Shown here: positions 43,243 through 43,819 of the stretch, piece after piece
Layout of the letters: the number at the start of each line of letters is the position of its first letter
Numbering within the stretch: the first letter of the stretch is position 1
Assembly (NCBI GenBank): GCA_030849075.1
Contig: JASAOO010003375.1
Location: 5,395 to 49,213 of the forward strand
Direction: 5' to 3'
DNA from: Zelonia costaricensis
Taxonomy: Eukaryota; Euglenozoa; Kinetoplastea; Trypanosomatida; Trypanosomatidae
DNA: 43,819 nucleotides
The notes under the pieces: model-generated
What the model was told of the DNA's origin: nothing
The model's database searches: none
Seen by the model: only the letters and a program-made list of their open reading frames with translations
Program-made: the position numbers and the translations under genes

Positions 43243-43819
43243 TCGGTAGCCGGCCGTTTCACACTTTCACAGACTCGCCGTAGTGGACCGTAAACACCGA
43301 AACGAAGAGAGTCAAGAGCACGAATCGCAAGTCGGAAGTGAGTGGCGCTGAGGGTACCTTGGCCCCCACGTCAAGCAGGAGCGAACGACGGTGAGGTGGG
43401 GGCAGGAGAAGCGGAAACACGCAGTGAACACAGCGGAGCACGAGAATCCGTTCGCGGAGTGTTGGGGCCTGTGCAAGTACGTCTGTTTGAGTGGATGGGA
43501 GGGTGGTGCTTGCGAGTCGTCTGGCAGACTCGCTCTTGCGAGTGTACGCACTCACCAAGCACTCATACTCAGACACACACAAACACAGATACCCTCCCCC
43601 CCCACACACACACATCGAGCGTACTTGTTGTGCGTCCGCGTGACGGCCTTCATCCTCTTGACCCTCTTCCCCACCGTCACATGCGCCCGGAAGTGTGTAT
43701 GCGCGCGGCAGTACAGGAAGACGACGACAACGCCATCTTTCTCCCGTCACCCCCCCCTCCCTCCCGTCCCTTCGCCAGTCTCGCCCCGCACACCGCTACC
43801 AGCAATCCTCGACGCCGCC
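43243..43819 (+). other. 3' flank to window end, with acceptor for the next gene
   Basis: There is no supported gene in these 577 bases; minus-strand frames here lack coding character. A short hairpin (GCGAGTC / GACTCGC, 8-base loop) is at 43512-43533. A CT/C-rich tract (43739-43772) with AG at 43777-43778 is a good spliced-leader acceptor, so the next + strand gene probably starts just beyond the window. Confidence 0.55.
43777..43778 (+). promoter_or_regulatory. Predicted spliced-leader acceptor for the gene beyond the window
   Basis: CCCCCCCCTCCCTCCCGTCC and further pyrimidines are followed by GCCAG. No start codon follows on the + strand before the window ends. Confidence 0.5.

Noticed and set aside
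43259..43750. Minus-strand frame of 163 codons at the window end
   Set aside because: It has Cys/Leu/Val repeats from GT/CA tracts and is opposite to the cluster direction.
1..43819. Search by eye for tRNA, rRNA, retroposon coding regions and viral genes
   Set aside because: No cloverleaf, rRNA segment, reverse transcriptase, integrase or viral-type protein was recognised. Short or degenerate elements could still be missed without a profile search.

Overview
The window reads as nuclear DNA from a trypanosomatid flagellate, most likely of the Leishmania/Crithidia/Leptomonas group (Leishmaniinae). The species cannot be named from sequence alone. The evidence is as follows. The DNA is GC-rich with strongly G/C-ending codons. 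No gene has an intron. All 19 supported protein genes lie head-to-tail on the + strand, separated by 0.5-2.7 kb of low-complexity DNA. Before most start codons there is a pyrimidine tract followed by an AG, the layout expected for spliced-leader trans-splicing and polycistronic transcription. There is no strand switch, so the window lies inside one directional gene cluster that enters before base 1 and continues past base 43819.

Layout. 0.4-5.2 kb: a RAD1-like subunit of the 9-1-1 DNA-damage clamp, a 585-aa nuclear-looking protein with a weak TFIIE-beta resemblance, and a 249-aa unknown. 6.3-10.4 kb: a 1377-aa coiled-coil protein. 11.2-17.3 kb: RRP8 (rRNA base methyltransferase), a divergent FAD glycerol-3-phosphate dehydrogenase paralogue, and a tandem gamma-glutamylcyclotransferase-like protein. 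18.6-18.9 kb: an 89-aa unknown, followed by the largest gene-free stretch (18909-21574). 21.6-25.3 kb: two cilium-related genes side by side, TMEM231 (transition zone) and a delta/zeta-class tubulin (basal body). 25.8-31.9 kb: a mitochondrial PPR-like protein, RNA polymerase subunit RPB12, a 78-aa zinc-finger protein, and a CinA-like/nucleotidylyltransferase fusion. 33.1-43.2 kb: mitoribosomal protein uS15m, a WW + MORN-repeat protein, a 144-aa basic unknown, an RWDD1/GIR2 homologue, and a type-I J-protein that lacks HPD.

The genes do not form one pathway, which is normal for trypanosomatid clusters, where control is mainly post-transcriptional. Themes are mitochondrial gene expression and protein folding (PPR, uS15m, J-protein, probably the G3PDH paralogue), flagellum structure (TMEM231, tubulin, perhaps the MORN and coiled-coil proteins), and RNA or translation machinery (RRP8, RPB12, RWDD1).

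No mobile element, CRISPR array, rRNA or tRNA was recognised. The most notable points are the TMEM231-tubulin pair, the CinA/nucleotidylyltransferase fusion, two enzyme or chaperone homologues that have lost signature motifs (G3PDH paralogue, J-protein), the WW+MORN architecture, the long gene-free region, and a partly polarised arrangement of TG and CA repeats around the genes. Homology calls come from reading motifs by eye, not from database searches.
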